DNA from: Lachancea thermotolerans CBS 6340 | Taxonomy: Eukaryota; Ascomycota; Saccharomycetes; Saccharomycetales; Saccharomycetaceae | DNA length: 64,000 nucleotides | Direction of reading: 5' to 3' | Assembly: GCF_000142805.1 (NCBI RefSeq) | Contig: NC_013081.1 | Coordinates: 558,001-622,000, forward strand | In this document: in pieces, positions 9,619-21,574 of the stretch | Layout of the letters: every line of letters begins with the position of its first letter | Numbering within the stretch: position 1 is the first letter of the stretch | Translations under genes and position numbers: made by a program | The notes under the pieces: model-generated | What the model saw: only the letters and a program-made list of their open reading frames with translations | The model's database searches: none | What the model was told of the DNA's origin: nothing

Positions 9619-10784
9619 TTCAAACAACTCGGTGTGCCCGCGGAACTTGCATTCGCTGCACCTATATAGAATATATTGTAATGATCAAGTAATATTGAAC
9701 AATCGGCTAGATGAAAGCTGTACCGCCACAGCTGCTTTGCCAGGTCACTCCGACGTTAAAAGTGACTTTAAACAGTGATTATGCCCTTGTACGATGTCTC
9801 AGAATGTTTGGCCTTGCGAGGCGCGCGCGGAACTCCTTCCGCGGAGCTCTTTTCGCGGCATAGATTAAAGAAACGCGGTCATTAAACCAAAATACTGTTT
9901 TTGAGTCCCAAGTCATTGCCGCCTGACTTTCGAACCTCGGCGTTGTGGCGAGCTTCAAGCCGCTTGTCTCCCTTGGCGTCGCCCTGCGGACAATTCAGTG
10001 ATATCTCACCTTGAAACACAATAGGAGGTGCGTCAACGATCGGCTGGTTATGCATGGCACATGCATAAAGAAGTGAATACAATTCCGCATAGTGCCACAC
10101 ATTTCAGAAAGTCCTACGGGTTGTCTGAGATGCCATTTTCCACTCCAACGTGTTTCTGAAAGATGCACATAGTTTGAGGCACCTTGAGCGGGTCGGCTCG
10201 AAGTTAGATCCAGCGATCGACTGGTTACGCCCAGAAGAGACTGTAGAAGAAAGGTATGCATCAGCTGCATAGCGGATGAAGTTTCGGGGCTAGAAACAAC
10301 GTGGGGGTAAACGCGTGTGCGCGGCTATGGCGAAAAGCGGGGTTTGATGTGACGGCGCAGTACGGGGCGACGCAAAAGGGTTTTATGTGAGGGGCTGCTC
10401 TATGGCAAAGGTATAAATACGGGTCTCGAAAGGGGCCTTCCCTGCTTTTTTGGGCTTTCACGATCTCTTTTGTTTTGAGTTATTAACTTTACGGTTGTCT
10501 TTGCGATTATCTTTGCAATTGTCTGTGATTGTCTTTCACGGTTGTCTTACAGTTGCCATTCAGCTCTTGTCAAGGGTACCCAGCTATTCAGATCATAAAT
10601 TCGCTGCGAAACATCACACATCTCGCATTCAACTCCACTGAATCAGTCCGACCAGCCAAGATAACAGCCAAACGACCATTTGTTGCTGTAGTGTTTGAGT
10701 CACTGCTAAATAATTGATCGCTTCATTTTCACCGCGCGCTAACCTGCGGATCGCCGACCAGAGAAGAGTGCTACAATTCCCCCC
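9619..10784. other. Long intergenic HSP104-RIE1
   Basis: No gene recognised; the short open frames here lack any family signature. A diverged direct repeat pair (10007-10053 and 10180-10230) is listed separately. A TATA-like GGTATAAATACG near 10409 and a T-rich leader with repeated GATTGTCTTT-like units (about 10493-10555) belong to the RIE1 promoter. Confidence 0.5.
10007..10230. repeat. Diverged direct repeat pair upstream of RIE1
   Basis: Copy one runs from CACCTTGA at 10007 to CGATCGGCTGGTTATGC ending at 10053. Copy two runs from CACCTTGA at 10180 to CGATCGACTGGTTACGC ending at 10230. The 17-mers match at 15 of 17 positions and the inner spacing is similar (22 and 26 bp), so an old small duplication is likely. 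Confidence 0.5.
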
Positions 10785-13112
10785 ATGTCTCTCGAGTCTG
10801 CAACTACAGCCATCGACCCAACTGCGGCATTTGCCGCGCAAACATCTGCGAAAGACGGCCTGCTTGTGCCCGACGTGAGCGACAGCATCGCGCAGTTCCT
10901 GCCCACCGAGGTCTCAAGCAGCGAGTCTGAGGACGAAGAAGAAGCTGGTTCTGCCGCTGGCGGCTCTGCCCGCCCGCCCACTGCCTCAGACCCTCATCCC
11001 GAATCTTGCGGTGCTCCCGAATCGGAGAGCGAGTTTTTAGAAGAGCTGGACGACATCAGCGACGGAGAGGGCGCCGGCGCCGCTAGCAAGGAGAAAGACA
11101 GTGCACCGGGCGCTGGCGCTGGCGCTGGCGCTGGCGCTGGCGCTGCTTCTGGAATTGCATCGGCCCATGTGGCCCCCAGGTCTGGAATCGCCGCTTCTGA
11201 GGCGGCCCCTAAGTTCCGCGGTCGTCCTTCTTCCTGTGTTTTTGTCGCAAGTCTGGCCGCTTCACTCGGCGACGATGACTTGTGTCTTTCTGTGACTGAG
11301 AACTTCAAAAAATTTGGGAGGTTAACCATGGTAAAGGTGCTACGCGACCCTGCCAACCGGCCCTACGCATTTGTTCAGTACACCAACGACGCCGACGCGA
11401 AAAAGGCTCTAAAAGAAGCACAGGGCTCAAGTTTAAATGGGCGTACAATTCGCTGCGGGCCAGCACGCGTTAATCGCACCCTGTTTGTCTGCTACAAAGG
11501 TCGTAACTTGAACTCCAGCGGTCTTGTCTCGGCGGCATTTGTGAACCAGCTGCTCGAGAAATTTGGAGAATTGGAACAGCTTGTTGCCTGCAGAGACCAG
11601 TTCTTCCACAGAAAAAACAACGCATATTCCGGTTCTGATAGGAGCAACGCCTGGTTTATTCAATTCGCCTACCGCGATGATGCCATACGCGCGTTTGCCA
11701 ATTTGAAGTCGGATCTGAACTGGGTTGTTGAATGGGCGCAAAACATCGAGGCACCCTCCCACATGAACATGCTTAGTGACAGCAAGAACCTAGTTATTCG
11801 GGAGGAAACGGAGCCTGAAAACGAGGGCGCATGTATTATGCCCGCAGATTCCTACTCTGAATCCAGCGGGAGCGAAGTTGTAATTGATCAAAAGTCAATT
11901 TTTGTGGGGCAATTGGATCCCATGGCAACCGAGGAAGGTGTGTTGGAGCGCTTTTCGAGACATGGGTCGATTTTAGAATTGAACTTGATCTCTAAACCCA
12001 ACAATGTATTTGCATTCATTAGGTTCACCACCGAGGAGGCAGCAGCAGCAGCATTAGAGATGGAGAACCACGCAATGTTTCTTAACAAAACCATGCATGT
12101 GCAATACCGCGAAATCGGAGGAATCAAGAAATTCAGGCGCGGCAACTACAACCACCGCAACAATAATAATGGTGTCCACGGCAACCACAACCCAAGTGGA
12201 AGTGGGAACGGAAGCAGGCATGAAAGCACTAGCAACTCGCAAGCTTATAACCAAGCCACTTATCAGCCGCCGCGCTTGAACCTTGCTCCACCACCAATAA
12301 ACGTGGGAAAGAGAAGGTCGAGCACTGGGTCGGGCAACTATAACCACCATTATCAACATTATCCGTTTGGCCATGAATTTCAAGTCTACGCGCACCAACC
12401 ACATCAACTGTCCATGATGGGCGGTCCCAAGAAATCGAAGGCTAGCCTCAGGCACAGAAATGTCGAGATTACGAAGTCCATCGACGAGAGTAATAATGAT
12501 AGTACTAATACCAGCAGTAATAATAATAATAATGATACCGATAATCTCAACGGTGGAGCAAGCGAAAAGAGTAAGGGTTTGCCGAACGAGCTCAAGAGCG
12601 CGGCAAGCCAGTCTTTCGTTACTGATGTTACTTCTGACACGTCTGGCTCTGCTGGAAATAATGATGCATCGACCAATGCAAGCACTTCGAGATATACATA
12701 TTCCGCAGGCGGAATTAATTACAAAAAGAAGCTTGATGAGTATAAAAAGAGAGGGAACTACCCAACTTTTGACCCCTACTACTACCCACCCTACTACTAC
12801 CCAGTTGAGTTCCCTCTAAACCCAATGGGTCCTTCAGGCCTCGCTGGACGGGCCGGACCAGGAGCTCCTCTATCAGCCTCAGGAAGCCCAGCACACCCAG
12901 GAAATCAGCCCTACTTCATGTATTACCCTCTGCCACAAGGCAGTGGCATGGAGTTCGCGGATATGCATAATATGATGGTCCCGCATTTGGGCGGATCACC
13001 AGGGCCAATGGGGTCACCCATTTTCCCACTGCCCATATCGCAGCAGCACTTCATCCCCAGCGATCGCAGCGTCAGTTTCAATGGCGAGGAAAAGGCGGCC
13101 CTCGAGTACTGA
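10785..13112 (+). CDS. RIE1: RNA-binding protein with three RRMs, RIE1 orthologue
   Basis: A 775-residue cytoplasmic RNA-binding protein resembling S. cerevisiae YGR250C/Rie1, which is found in stress granules. Three RRM domains lie at about 150-226 (FVASLAAS), 231-325 (TLFVCYKG) and 371-442 (IFVGQL then FAFIRF). RRM2 carries an insertion with FFHRKN. The N-terminus is acidic and Ser-rich with a Gly-Ala repeat (residues about 109-121). The C-terminal third is low complexity: Asn/His/Gly-rich, then YYYPPYYYP and Pro/Gly-rich tracts, typical of granule proteins. Start ATG at 10785. It is convergent with NPR3. In S. cerevisiae it sits on chromosome VII-right, so the HSP104-RIE1 junction marks a break in synteny. 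Confidence 0.85.
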   Translation: MSLESATTAIDPTAAFAAQTSAKDGLLVPDVSDSIAQFLPTEVSSSESEDEEEAGSAAGGSARPPTASDPHPESCGAPESESEFLEELDDISDGEGAGAASKEKDSAPGAGAGAGAGAGAASGIASAHVAPRSGIAASEAAPKFRGRPSSCVFVASLAASLGDDDLCLSVTENFKKFGRLTMVKVLRDPANRPYAFVQYTNDADAKKALKEAQGSSLNGRTIRCGPARVNRTLFVCYKGRNLNSSGLVSAAFVNQLLEKFGELEQLVACRDQFFHRKNNAYSGSDRSNAWFIQFAYRDDAIRAFANLKSDLNWVVEWAQNIEAPSHMNMLSDSKNLVIREETEPENEGACIMPADSYSESSGSEVVIDQKSIFVGQLDPMATEEGVLERFSRHGSILELNLISKPNNVFAFIRFTTEEAAAAALEMENHAMFLNKTMHVQYREIGGIKKFRRGNYNHRNNNNGVHGNHNPSGSGNGSRHESTSNSQAYNQATYQPPRLNLAPPPINVGKRRSSTGSGNYNHHYQHYPFGHEFQVYAHQPHQLSMMGGPKKSKASLRHRNVEITKSIDESNNDSTNTSSNNNNNDTDNLNGGASEKSKGLPNELKSAASQSFVTDVTSDTSGSAGNNDASTNASTSRYTYSAGGINYKKKLDEYKKRGNYPTFDPYYYPPYYYPVEFPLNPMGPSGLAGRAGPGAPLSASGSPAHPGNQPYFMYYPLPQGSGMEFADMHNMMVPHLGGSPGPMGSPIFPLPISQQHFIPSDRSVSFNGEEKAALEY
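11110..11145 (+). repeat. GC hexamer microsatellite inside RIE1
   Basis: About five to six copies of GCTGGC, coding for alternating Gly-Ala. Likely to vary in length between strains. Confidence 0.85.
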
Positions 13113-13397
13113 GGTATTCAGGTGAGCGCCATATGATCGCATTTGATGTTCTGTATTTAAAACCTCAAAACCTTGAAAAAAATTTTTTTATACTGGTTTT
13201 TGTCTGATTGTCTGATTTGAAGCAGTTCCTGCCGCTTATATACCCTCTTTCTCTCTCCTTTTGTATACTGTCAAACCCTGATATTTAATGTTGGCCTGTC
13301 AGTAGAAAAAAAAACCCTTTCTCTTTCACCTTGGAGTAGACCAGAATGCCGTCACCTTTTCATCCGCAAGGCTGTTGTACCATAAAGGATAGAAACG

Positions 13398-16007
13398 TCA
13401 CCAATGGTAGACATCAACTAAATATTTCCCTAAAGCGTGAAACAGCCTCTTGATTTCATGTCGAGATATACCTTCTCTTAACTGGACAAGTTCTATAGGA
13501 ATTTTCCCATTCATGTATTTGACAACCCGGTGGAACATGACTTGTATATCCACGGGCTGCCCTTCGATACACTTGTATAGCCATCTTTTCTCAACAGCAG
13601 TTGCAGTCTCGGGGCTCAAAATGATCGTGAAATCAGAATTATTAATTATATCCTCGTCACCGCCGTAATAAAAGAAGTCTAAGTCGTCCTCAGCGCTGTC
13701 GGTGCGTATTTGATCCCGAGAGACTATGTTGTCGCTAATGTCTGAGTTGAGAGATTGTCCTTGCGCGCGCTTGGAGCGCCTCACTCCGTCGATCTCTAGA
13801 TCTTCATCAACTGCAATTTTGATTCGCGAATCGACCCGCACCCACGCAAATGTAAGAAGCTGGGTGAGGTAACCATACCTTATAAGCCAAGCAAGTGCAC
13901 TCAAATAGACGCTCTTGTGGTCCTTCGAAGGAATTATACTGCCAAAAGCTCTAGGTTTCATGGAGGAAACAAGGCTCAGAAACACCGGCAATGGAGGTAA
14001 AGATGGAAATTTCTTGGAAAACACTTCTTGATTTTGTAAAATCAAAGGTTTGCTCTCTTCAGAATCTAGGCGGTTACCAGAAAAGTCGTCTTTCGTGTTA
14101 CCAGTTATCGGAGCAAGTGGGGAAACAATGTATGTGTTTTTAGAGGATACCGGTATAATAACTCTTGCATGCCTCCAATACATCAGATGCAAGGCAAGCG
14201 ATCGAAGCATACTTGTCTGAAAAGAGTTTCTTTCCTCAACGTCGCTTTCAGACGCAACCGGCTTACCAACGATTTCGTCGATCACATACTGATAATTGCG
14301 GAGAGGGACCGTTGGCTTGAGGTGCTTAACTAAGGATGTTAAAAGAACAGAAGTGATATCGTTTTGTGGTGATGAGAACTGCAACTCTTGAATAATGATA
14401 GCGGGCTCGTTTAAAAGAAGAACTGCGTAGTCAAGGAGGTCATCGTTCTCGTCGTGGCTGCGAGCCCATGCCTCGTTCATCGTCGCTGATCCTTCCTCTA
14501 AGAACTTCCTATTCAAAATGGATGTCAAGAAAGAACCCTTCAAAACTGGATCTGTCTTTAAGTCTGGTAAAACATCGAACTCATTGATGATGGGAATTTG
14601 AAGGGAAATAATCTTATCACCATTGATTTCAAGATTGGCCACCTCATTCTGGGAGATAGCATCAAAACATTTGGAGATAGCGCGCGCTAGAGAGGATCTT
14701 TGTATTATTTTCTGATACAGGTACCTAGCCTTATTCGCGGGCCCTTTAATGGATTTGTATCTTTCAGATGACTTCAGGATTCGATCTTGCGTCTTTATGA
14801 TTTCGTAACATTCTCGAGTGACGTACCCACTTTTGATCTGTGCATATCTTAAAACCAGTGACAATCTGGAAACAACGTAATGGTAAATATCATCCACACG
14901 TTTGTTGTATTCAACAAGTCTTGGATTAGTTAGGAAGCATAGGTGGAACATGTTGACGCTCTTCTCTAATGCTTCATACTCAGCTTTCCCGGTTTCTTCT
15001 TCGAAAAGTTGGCTTCCGCTTAGCTGTTCTTCAAGGATTTCGGAGTCACCGGTGACGTCTGTACCCTCATAATGGGAGCGTGAGACTTTCCTGGTCCTCG
15101 AACTTGAGTTGGACCTCTTAGAACGACTGCTAGATTTCCTTTTTTTTGTTTTTCGCCATTGTCCATCTGCGTTCCTATGAATTGGGAGCCCTACCAGCGC
15201 TAGCTCATCAATAGTGAGTTCAAACCGTGTATTGCACATCTCTTTGGGCGGTGAGCTGATTTCTGCAAAGAAATCCTTGTCAAACCGCAGAATCTTATTA
15301 ATATCCTGGAAATCGCTACCGAAGTGCTGGTCATTCAGCTCGCAAAGTGGCTCTTCACCATATTCCGAGTCAGAAATAGAACGTACGGCATTCAACCAAG
15401 ACACTTCTGGGCCCCTTGTTGATGTATGTCTCGAAACCACGGAGTTCCTTTTTGACTCATCTGGTCTAAGAAGCTGAAACACTTTGGTCGCGCTAACTTG
15501 TGTGCCTTTGAATGAACCGCTCATTGATATGTCCTGCGATTTTAAACTGGCGCTATTCTCCAAGTAGGACCGTGTCGCATTAAAGTCCTCACTCTCACTA
15601 TCACTGGCCGAGGAGCTCGAGCTTGATGATACGTCCGCATAATCGGTGGATATATCTCCGTCACTCAAACCTGTACTAGGGTCTTCGTCACTGCTACTAC
15701 TGCTCATATCCGAATCAACGTTCTCAGTTTTGTTAGAATGTATCGAGAGGTTGGCTTCACTTTCACCATCATGCTGGAACTTCTGAGATCTTTTCTTTGG
15801 AGTTGAGCCTTTGCCCTGGGAACGCAGCGAATAGCTGCTCTCTTTGTTTTCAAAGCCATGATCGTCAGCTTTCTGCTGCCTCTTAACATGTCGCGACCCC
15901 GGGGATCTATCCGTGGGAGGATAGTGGAACACAACTTGCGGCCCAGAATGTGTCGAAATTGTTAACACTATCCCTAAAAGACACGGATTTGGAAGATTGA
16001 GACTCAT
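13398..16007 (-). CDS. NPR3: Npr3 subunit of SEACIT (GATOR1), TORC1 inhibitor
   Basis: An 869-residue orthologue of Npr3/NPRL3. With Npr2 and Iml1 it forms SEACIT (GATOR1), the GTPase-activating complex for Gtr1 that shuts off TORC1 under nitrogen starvation at the vacuole. The family opening is clear: PNPCLLGIVLTISTHSGPQVVFHYPP (about residues 6-31, longin-like). So is the ending, from CIEGQPVDIQVMFHRVVKYM to LVDVYHW. Between them are a Ser/Asp-rich acidic region (about 85-150), a Lys/Arg/Ser patch (about 285-310) and the winged-helix C-terminal part. S. cerevisiae Npr3 is longer (about 1146 residues), with the difference in the low-complexity middle. ATG at 16007. Elsewhere in yeast it is on chromosome VIII-left. 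Confidence 0.93.
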   Translation of the reverse strand: MSLNLPNPCLLGIVLTISTHSGPQVVFHYPPTDRSPGSRHVKRQQKADDHGFENKESSYSLRSQGKGSTPKKRSQKFQHDGESEANLSIHSNKTENVDSDMSSSSSDEDPSTGLSDGDISTDYADVSSSSSSSASDSESEDFNATRSYLENSASLKSQDISMSGSFKGTQVSATKVFQLLRPDESKRNSVVSRHTSTRGPEVSWLNAVRSISDSEYGEEPLCELNDQHFGSDFQDINKILRFDKDFFAEISSPPKEMCNTRFELTIDELALVGLPIHRNADGQWRKTKKRKSSSRSKRSNSSSRTRKVSRSHYEGTDVTGDSEILEEQLSGSQLFEEETGKAEYEALEKSVNMFHLCFLTNPRLVEYNKRVDDIYHYVVSRLSLVLRYAQIKSGYVTRECYEIIKTQDRILKSSERYKSIKGPANKARYLYQKIIQRSSLARAISKCFDAISQNEVANLEINGDKIISLQIPIINEFDVLPDLKTDPVLKGSFLTSILNRKFLEEGSATMNEAWARSHDENDDLLDYAVLLLNEPAIIIQELQFSSPQNDITSVLLTSLVKHLKPTVPLRNYQYVIDEIVGKPVASESDVEERNSFQTSMLRSLALHLMYWRHARVIIPVSSKNTYIVSPLAPITGNTKDDFSGNRLDSEESKPLILQNQEVFSKKFPSLPPLPVFLSLVSSMKPRAFGSIIPSKDHKSVYLSALAWLIRYGYLTQLLTFAWVRVDSRIKIAVDEDLEIDGVRRSKRAQGQSLNSDISDNIVSRDQIRTDSAEDDLDFFYYGGDEDIINNSDFTIILSPETATAVEKRWLYKCIEGQPVDIQVMFHRVVKYMNGKIPIELVQLREGISRHEIKRLFHALGKYLVDVYHW

Positions 16008-17036
16008 TCTAGGGTCGAATGGCTGGCCTAGGCCTTGACTTTGTTGTATCCATGTAAAGGCGTTTCTTCATAAAATTAGTACCAAATACCTTGATTTACG
16101 ATGAACTAAGGTCGATAACACGTGACTAAAATAAGAAGGGCATGCCTTAATATTCAAAGTATTTAATGCAAGCAGAATCCTAGTCGGCAATGGATCCATA
16201 TGGCTTTTGAAGAAACACTAGGCAACCTGCGAAACCATGTCTGCTCTCGCCAAAAAAATAATGCATGGGATAAGTATCAAGCAGACGTGACACTAGCCGT
16301 GACAGAAACAAACGACCATTTATAGAACTAAAGTCGCCGATCTTTCCTTGATAAGTGTTGTTTTAGTGGCTGTCCATGTGATTTTGGCAGCCTTTCAAAA
16401 AACCCAGTAGCGCAGTTTTCAAAAAAGCAGGCGAGCAGTGTACCTTTATCAAGTTTGCGACGCTCTCATAATGGAGGCTGTAATACTACAAATATAACAG
16501 AAGCCACCTTCGCAAAAATCAGATGAAAAGAAGTGTACCGTTGCATCAAGATCATTTATAAACCGCACTCTTCCCAAACGTGTGCATAACTGCGGCTGAA
16601 GAAATTCGATGCTAGGTCCAAGAAGGGCTATAGTATTCAGATCAACCTAGTTTTTTATTTCTACCCAACGTGCAGGCTGGAGTTTGCGATTTCGAGACCG
16701 CAAAGTTCAAACCGCCAAACTTTGTCATCTTAAGATTGGCGAGAATCTTAGCGAGCATATGTCACAGCTCACAATGTCAGGAATAATATGTTTATCTTGA
16801 TTTTTTCTTAAATGTCATATTAAACCCTAGCACCAAACTTATAAAGGACAAAACAAGTTCAATTGTTAGCAGTATACTACACTATTTCTTCCACTGCATT
16901 TGCGCTCAGAATCTTTGATGGCATAGTTGATACACTGTTTCCCTTAATCTGCATTAAGGGAAATGGACTGGGTATCGTCAAAATGACCACCAAAGTAGAA
17001 TATGTTGGATACATCATCCGCTTTAATTCAACATCT
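16008..17036. other. Intergenic NPR3 to tRNA-His
   Basis: About 1 kb with no recognisable gene. It is moderately AT-rich toward the tRNA. Sequences next to yeast tRNA genes often carry old transposon long terminal repeats, but I see no convincing one here. Confidence 0.45.
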
Positions 17037-17108
17037 GCCATTTTAGTATAGTGGCTAGTACACATCGTTGTGGCCGATGAGACCCTGGTTCGATTCTAGG
17101 AAGTGGCA
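17037..17108 (+). tRNA. tRNA-His (GUG)
   Basis: 72 nt. The acceptor stem GCCATTT pairs with AAGTGGC (one G-U), with discriminator A. The anticodon loop TTGTGGC sits in stem CATCG/CGATG, giving anticodon GTG at 17070-17072. The B box GGTTCGATTC is present and there is no intron. It differs from S. cerevisiae tRNA-His at only a few positions. The required extra G-1 would be added after transcription. Confidence 0.97.
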
Positions 17109-17312
17109 TTTCTTTTTGGTGATCGAGAAAAAATCGATTGCTCGAGGAAGTTATAGCGGCATCCCATCAATAAACAGGAATGCTCCTCTTGCAAAGCCGT
17201 TGCTAATCCCTTTCGTTCGAAAGATGGGCCTCGTGGCGTCCAGCCAGTCATATTAACTTTTTATGAAATATATTGATGAGTTGCCGATCGACCTATAGAA
17301 GTGATCAGAAGT

Positions 17313-17921
17313 TTACACGTAAGAAGTAACCTCAAAGAATCTTCTCAAGTAGTACACTTGGAAAAGAGAACTGGCGATAACAACACCGAGCTGGAACACA
17401 GACCACCACTTGACACGGTCATTGGTGGACTCTGCGGTATTTCTATGGGTTCTCTCTCTAATGACGATGTAGCTCTGCTCGTTTTTCAGTTCCTTTGTCA
17501 ATCTAGAAAGCTGTTTGACCGCGCCGTCAAGAGAGTCGGACTTGGGGTCATTAGGATCCACAAATATAGTGCCCTCAATGTTGAAGGTGACATCCTTGGT
17601 TGTTGCTCCCGAGTTTATGTTCACGAAACAGTACTCAAATTTGCCTCCATGGGGCACTCTCAAGCGCACGTCACCATGAGAGACGTCTCTGAACGTTCTA
17701 AGAGCATCTCTCCTGTCTGAAGAATACATGATGAAGTCGCCCTTCAGTTGCTCTGTGGAATCTGGAGCTCTGTCGCCAAATTGGAAGGAAACTGCCAATT
17801 CATCATTCTTGCTAAGCGTTTCGAAGAAGCAACGCTCTCCGTAAGCCGGTAGCAACACATTATGCGCACCACACAGGCTGCACCACATCAATGCCACTAA
17901 GCTGCAAATAAAGAACTTCAT
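17313..17921 (-). CDS. EMP24: p24 cargo receptor Emp24
   Basis: A 202-residue type I membrane protein of COPII vesicles, p24-beta class. With Erv25, Erp1 and Erp2 it packages GPI-anchored and other cargo from the ER. A signal peptide covers residues 1-19, cut before HNVLLPAYG. The GOLD domain holds the conserved Cys pair in GERCFFE and FEYCFVN. A coiled coil follows, then the membrane span WWSVFQLGVVIASSLFQVYYL. The short tail RRFFEVTSYV carries the FF and terminal valine export signals. The stretch SYIVIRERTHRNTAESTNDR is identical to S. cerevisiae as I recall it. ATG at 17921. It lies next to tRNA-His and GLC7. Confidence 0.97.
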   Translation of the reverse strand: MKFFICSLVALMWCSLCGAHNVLLPAYGERCFFETLSKNDELAVSFQFGDRAPDSTEQLKGDFIMYSSDRRDALRTFRDVSHGDVRLRVPHGGKFEYCFVNINSGATTKDVTFNIEGTIFVDPNDPKSDSLDGAVKQLSRLTKELKNEQSYIVIRERTHRNTAESTNDRVKWWSVFQLGVVIASSLFQVYYLRRFFEVTSYV

Positions 17922-18047
17922 GTTGGCCTCTTCTGTCTTTCCTAAGAAAGAAGTTAAAGATCAAGTAGTTTTGTTGTTCGTGTTTTGGTTGACGTGAGTG
18001 AAAAAAAAAAACGAAGTTTAAAGTGATATAAGGTACACCAATGGCAC

Positions 18048-18092
<45 letters not shown>

Positions 18093-19083
18093 TCTTAGAT
18101 GGGTTCTTGATATCTCAAACAAATTTTAGCGTTGTAGATCTCCAACCTTCAAAAATATTCTCTGGGGTTGTCTCGTAAGTCAAGAATTCTTAAAGCTAAA
18201 ATACACAAATACAAAGGGCGTTTATAAAATAATGGAGTGTGTTGGTTGATGAGTGGCGCCTTACGCAGATGCGGTGGGGTTTGACCCGGTGCATGAGCAG
18301 AGGAGGAAATAACATGGTTCGGCTAAGGACGCTTACGCATTCATAGGCGAACTGACGTTAAATGAGAAGCAAGCACGTGGAAAATCTAAGACAGCTCCAA
18401 TTCGTAATTCGTAGGCACATAGTTGTCAGTTCTCCTTTGCGAGACTCGAGCAGTCTTTCCTTATACCAGAATGCTTGGCTGTAAGCTTTGAGCTGTAAAG
18501 CTATTTGGGCCGCATTTGATATATTCTTCCTTTGAGGCGTTATTTTTTTTGTTTTTTGAGTGGCATAGTTTTCGGATTGGAAGTGTATTCATCATAACTC
18601 TGTCTCAAATTTTTGCACTCAATTGGCCTTTTGCATTCTCCAAATTTAGTCAGCGCTACTTTTCGCACACCGCCAGCATCGCTCTGAGCACTTTAAGAGT
18701 CTGGGATTCAGTAAGAAGAACCATTTTCAATGGTAAACATTACCCACCACACCGTATGCACATGAGTCAGTGGGGACAAGATGGTTAAAGGTGAAGTAGG
18801 TAAGGAAAAAGGAACCTGACGCCGAAGATGGATTGCGGAGGGAGGGAGGGTGAAAAGTTGTGCTGTAGGACAGAAGAATCACACGCCAGGATGTGAAAAA
18901 TGGATGGGATTATAGTGTAAAAAAATTTGTAAGAGACGGAAAATATGAGGAAGGGTTTGGTGTGTGGAAGTAGGATTGGGGTAGTGTGGGCGGACTAATG
19001 GTCAACATTGAAAATATCTCATCGACACGGGTGGAAAAGGGATGCGTGGAAAGCGGCCACTCTCACCTAATTAAACAACACGC
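17922..19083. other. Long intergenic EMP24-GLC7
   Basis: EMP24 promoter and GLC7 3' region. It holds a (GA)20 tract at 18050-18089 and G-rich, repeat-poor sequence near 18770-18980. Only short open frames without family signatures. No RNA gene recognised. Confidence 0.5.
18050..18089. repeat. (GA)20 microsatellite
   Basis: Forty bases of uninterrupted GA about 130 bp upstream of the EMP24 ATG, in its promoter or leader. GAGA tracts can exclude nucleosomes, and length variation between isolates is expected. Confidence 0.97.
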
Positions 19084-20536
<1,453 letters not shown>

Positions 20537-21574
20537 CTTATGTTTCGCTTTAGTTTCGCTTTTTTTTGAAAAGGAGGATACTAAAATATCAACAACGTTA
20601 TTTTCCAATTTTCAAATTTTTTCTGAAGCCCATCATATACCATGGGAGGTTTACCCGATGTTTCTGACACTTCTGCGATGAAAAAAAGTTAGACCAGATT
20701 TCCCCGCCTAAAACTATAGAATACAAAAACAGGCAGAAAACCGGCTACACGTAAAACCCGCCGCTAATGGAGCCCTAAAGTGCGGCTAAACTGAATAGTT
20801 GGTCTGGAGGAGGCAGCCTATCAAACGCTGGCAACTGCGGCGCTCATCTTGACGCACCTGAGAGATGTCAGCTGCTACGGATTTCTCGTTTGGCAATTCC
20901 TGGTTGAGGATGTCGGGGTCACGTGACCACGTCCCTTTGCCTCATCCCATCGCACCGACCCGCGTCGATGAAAGTCTTGAGACAGGTAGAGAGTACTATT
21001 CCCACAAGTGCGGCATCAAAGCCGCTGGGGACGCAAAGTCAGGCGCTTGTTGCGTGTCTGTCGGACCAGCGCGCCCAAATTCGGAGAAGAGTGATGTCTC
21101 ATTATATACGAAATAGCACGCAGGCCTCTTTCGCCTTGGACACGCCCGCATAGCCGATACCGCTTCTGCGAGGAACTGTCAGCGATATTTGTTCATCTGC
21201 ATATCTCGCTTTTCAATCGCGCTACTATATGGGGCCAGCGGAATGGTCATGCAGCTTTCCGAGGCCAACCACCTGCTACACGTTGCAGCGTATGTGCCTC
21301 TAAGTCCCCTCCGTTTTAGTCGGTTTACGACCCTTCGTCGCCCAGTTGGGCGACTGTGTATCCAGCTCCAGAACTGTCGGTTCCTGTGCGCGACGCGCGT
21401 TCGAATCTTCTGGGGAGATGCTCTAATATCAGAAGGTATTTCTAAAGCACTCGTGATGAACGAACATGCGTGAACAATCTCTGAGCAGGCAATGCTTGCA
21501 GAGGATTAAAAAACTTGTTGCCTTCCTTCTGATGTGCAAAGAACAAACCTTTTTGCCAGTCGTGGTGCAATTGC
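20537..21574. other. Divergent intergenic GLC7-YIP4
   Basis: Shared promoter region. A Reb1 site TTACCCG is at 20651-20657, 115 bp from the GLC7 ATG. A Cbf1-type TCACGTGAC is near 20920. Between 20900 and 21560 I see no gene; the open frames there have no family signature. Confidence 0.5.
20651..20657 (+). promoter_or_regulatory. Reb1 site upstream of GLC7
   Basis: TTACCCG, the core Reb1 motif, at a typical promoter distance from GLC7. Confidence 0.5.

Noticed and set aside
9882-10461. Several overlapping short open frames between HSP104 and RIE1
   Set aside because: No family signature; most start at non-ATG codons or overlap one another.
10253-10784. Leader intron of RIE1 from GTATGC near 10253 to the CTAAC near 10740
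   Set aside because: The branch motif is poor and a TATA-like element at about 10409 lies inside the supposed intron.
16990-17036. Sequence with TGTTGG...CAACA ends just before tRNA-His, like a transposon long terminal repeat remnant
   Set aside because: Only about 31 bp, no repeat partner, no target duplication and no coding remains; chance is more likely.
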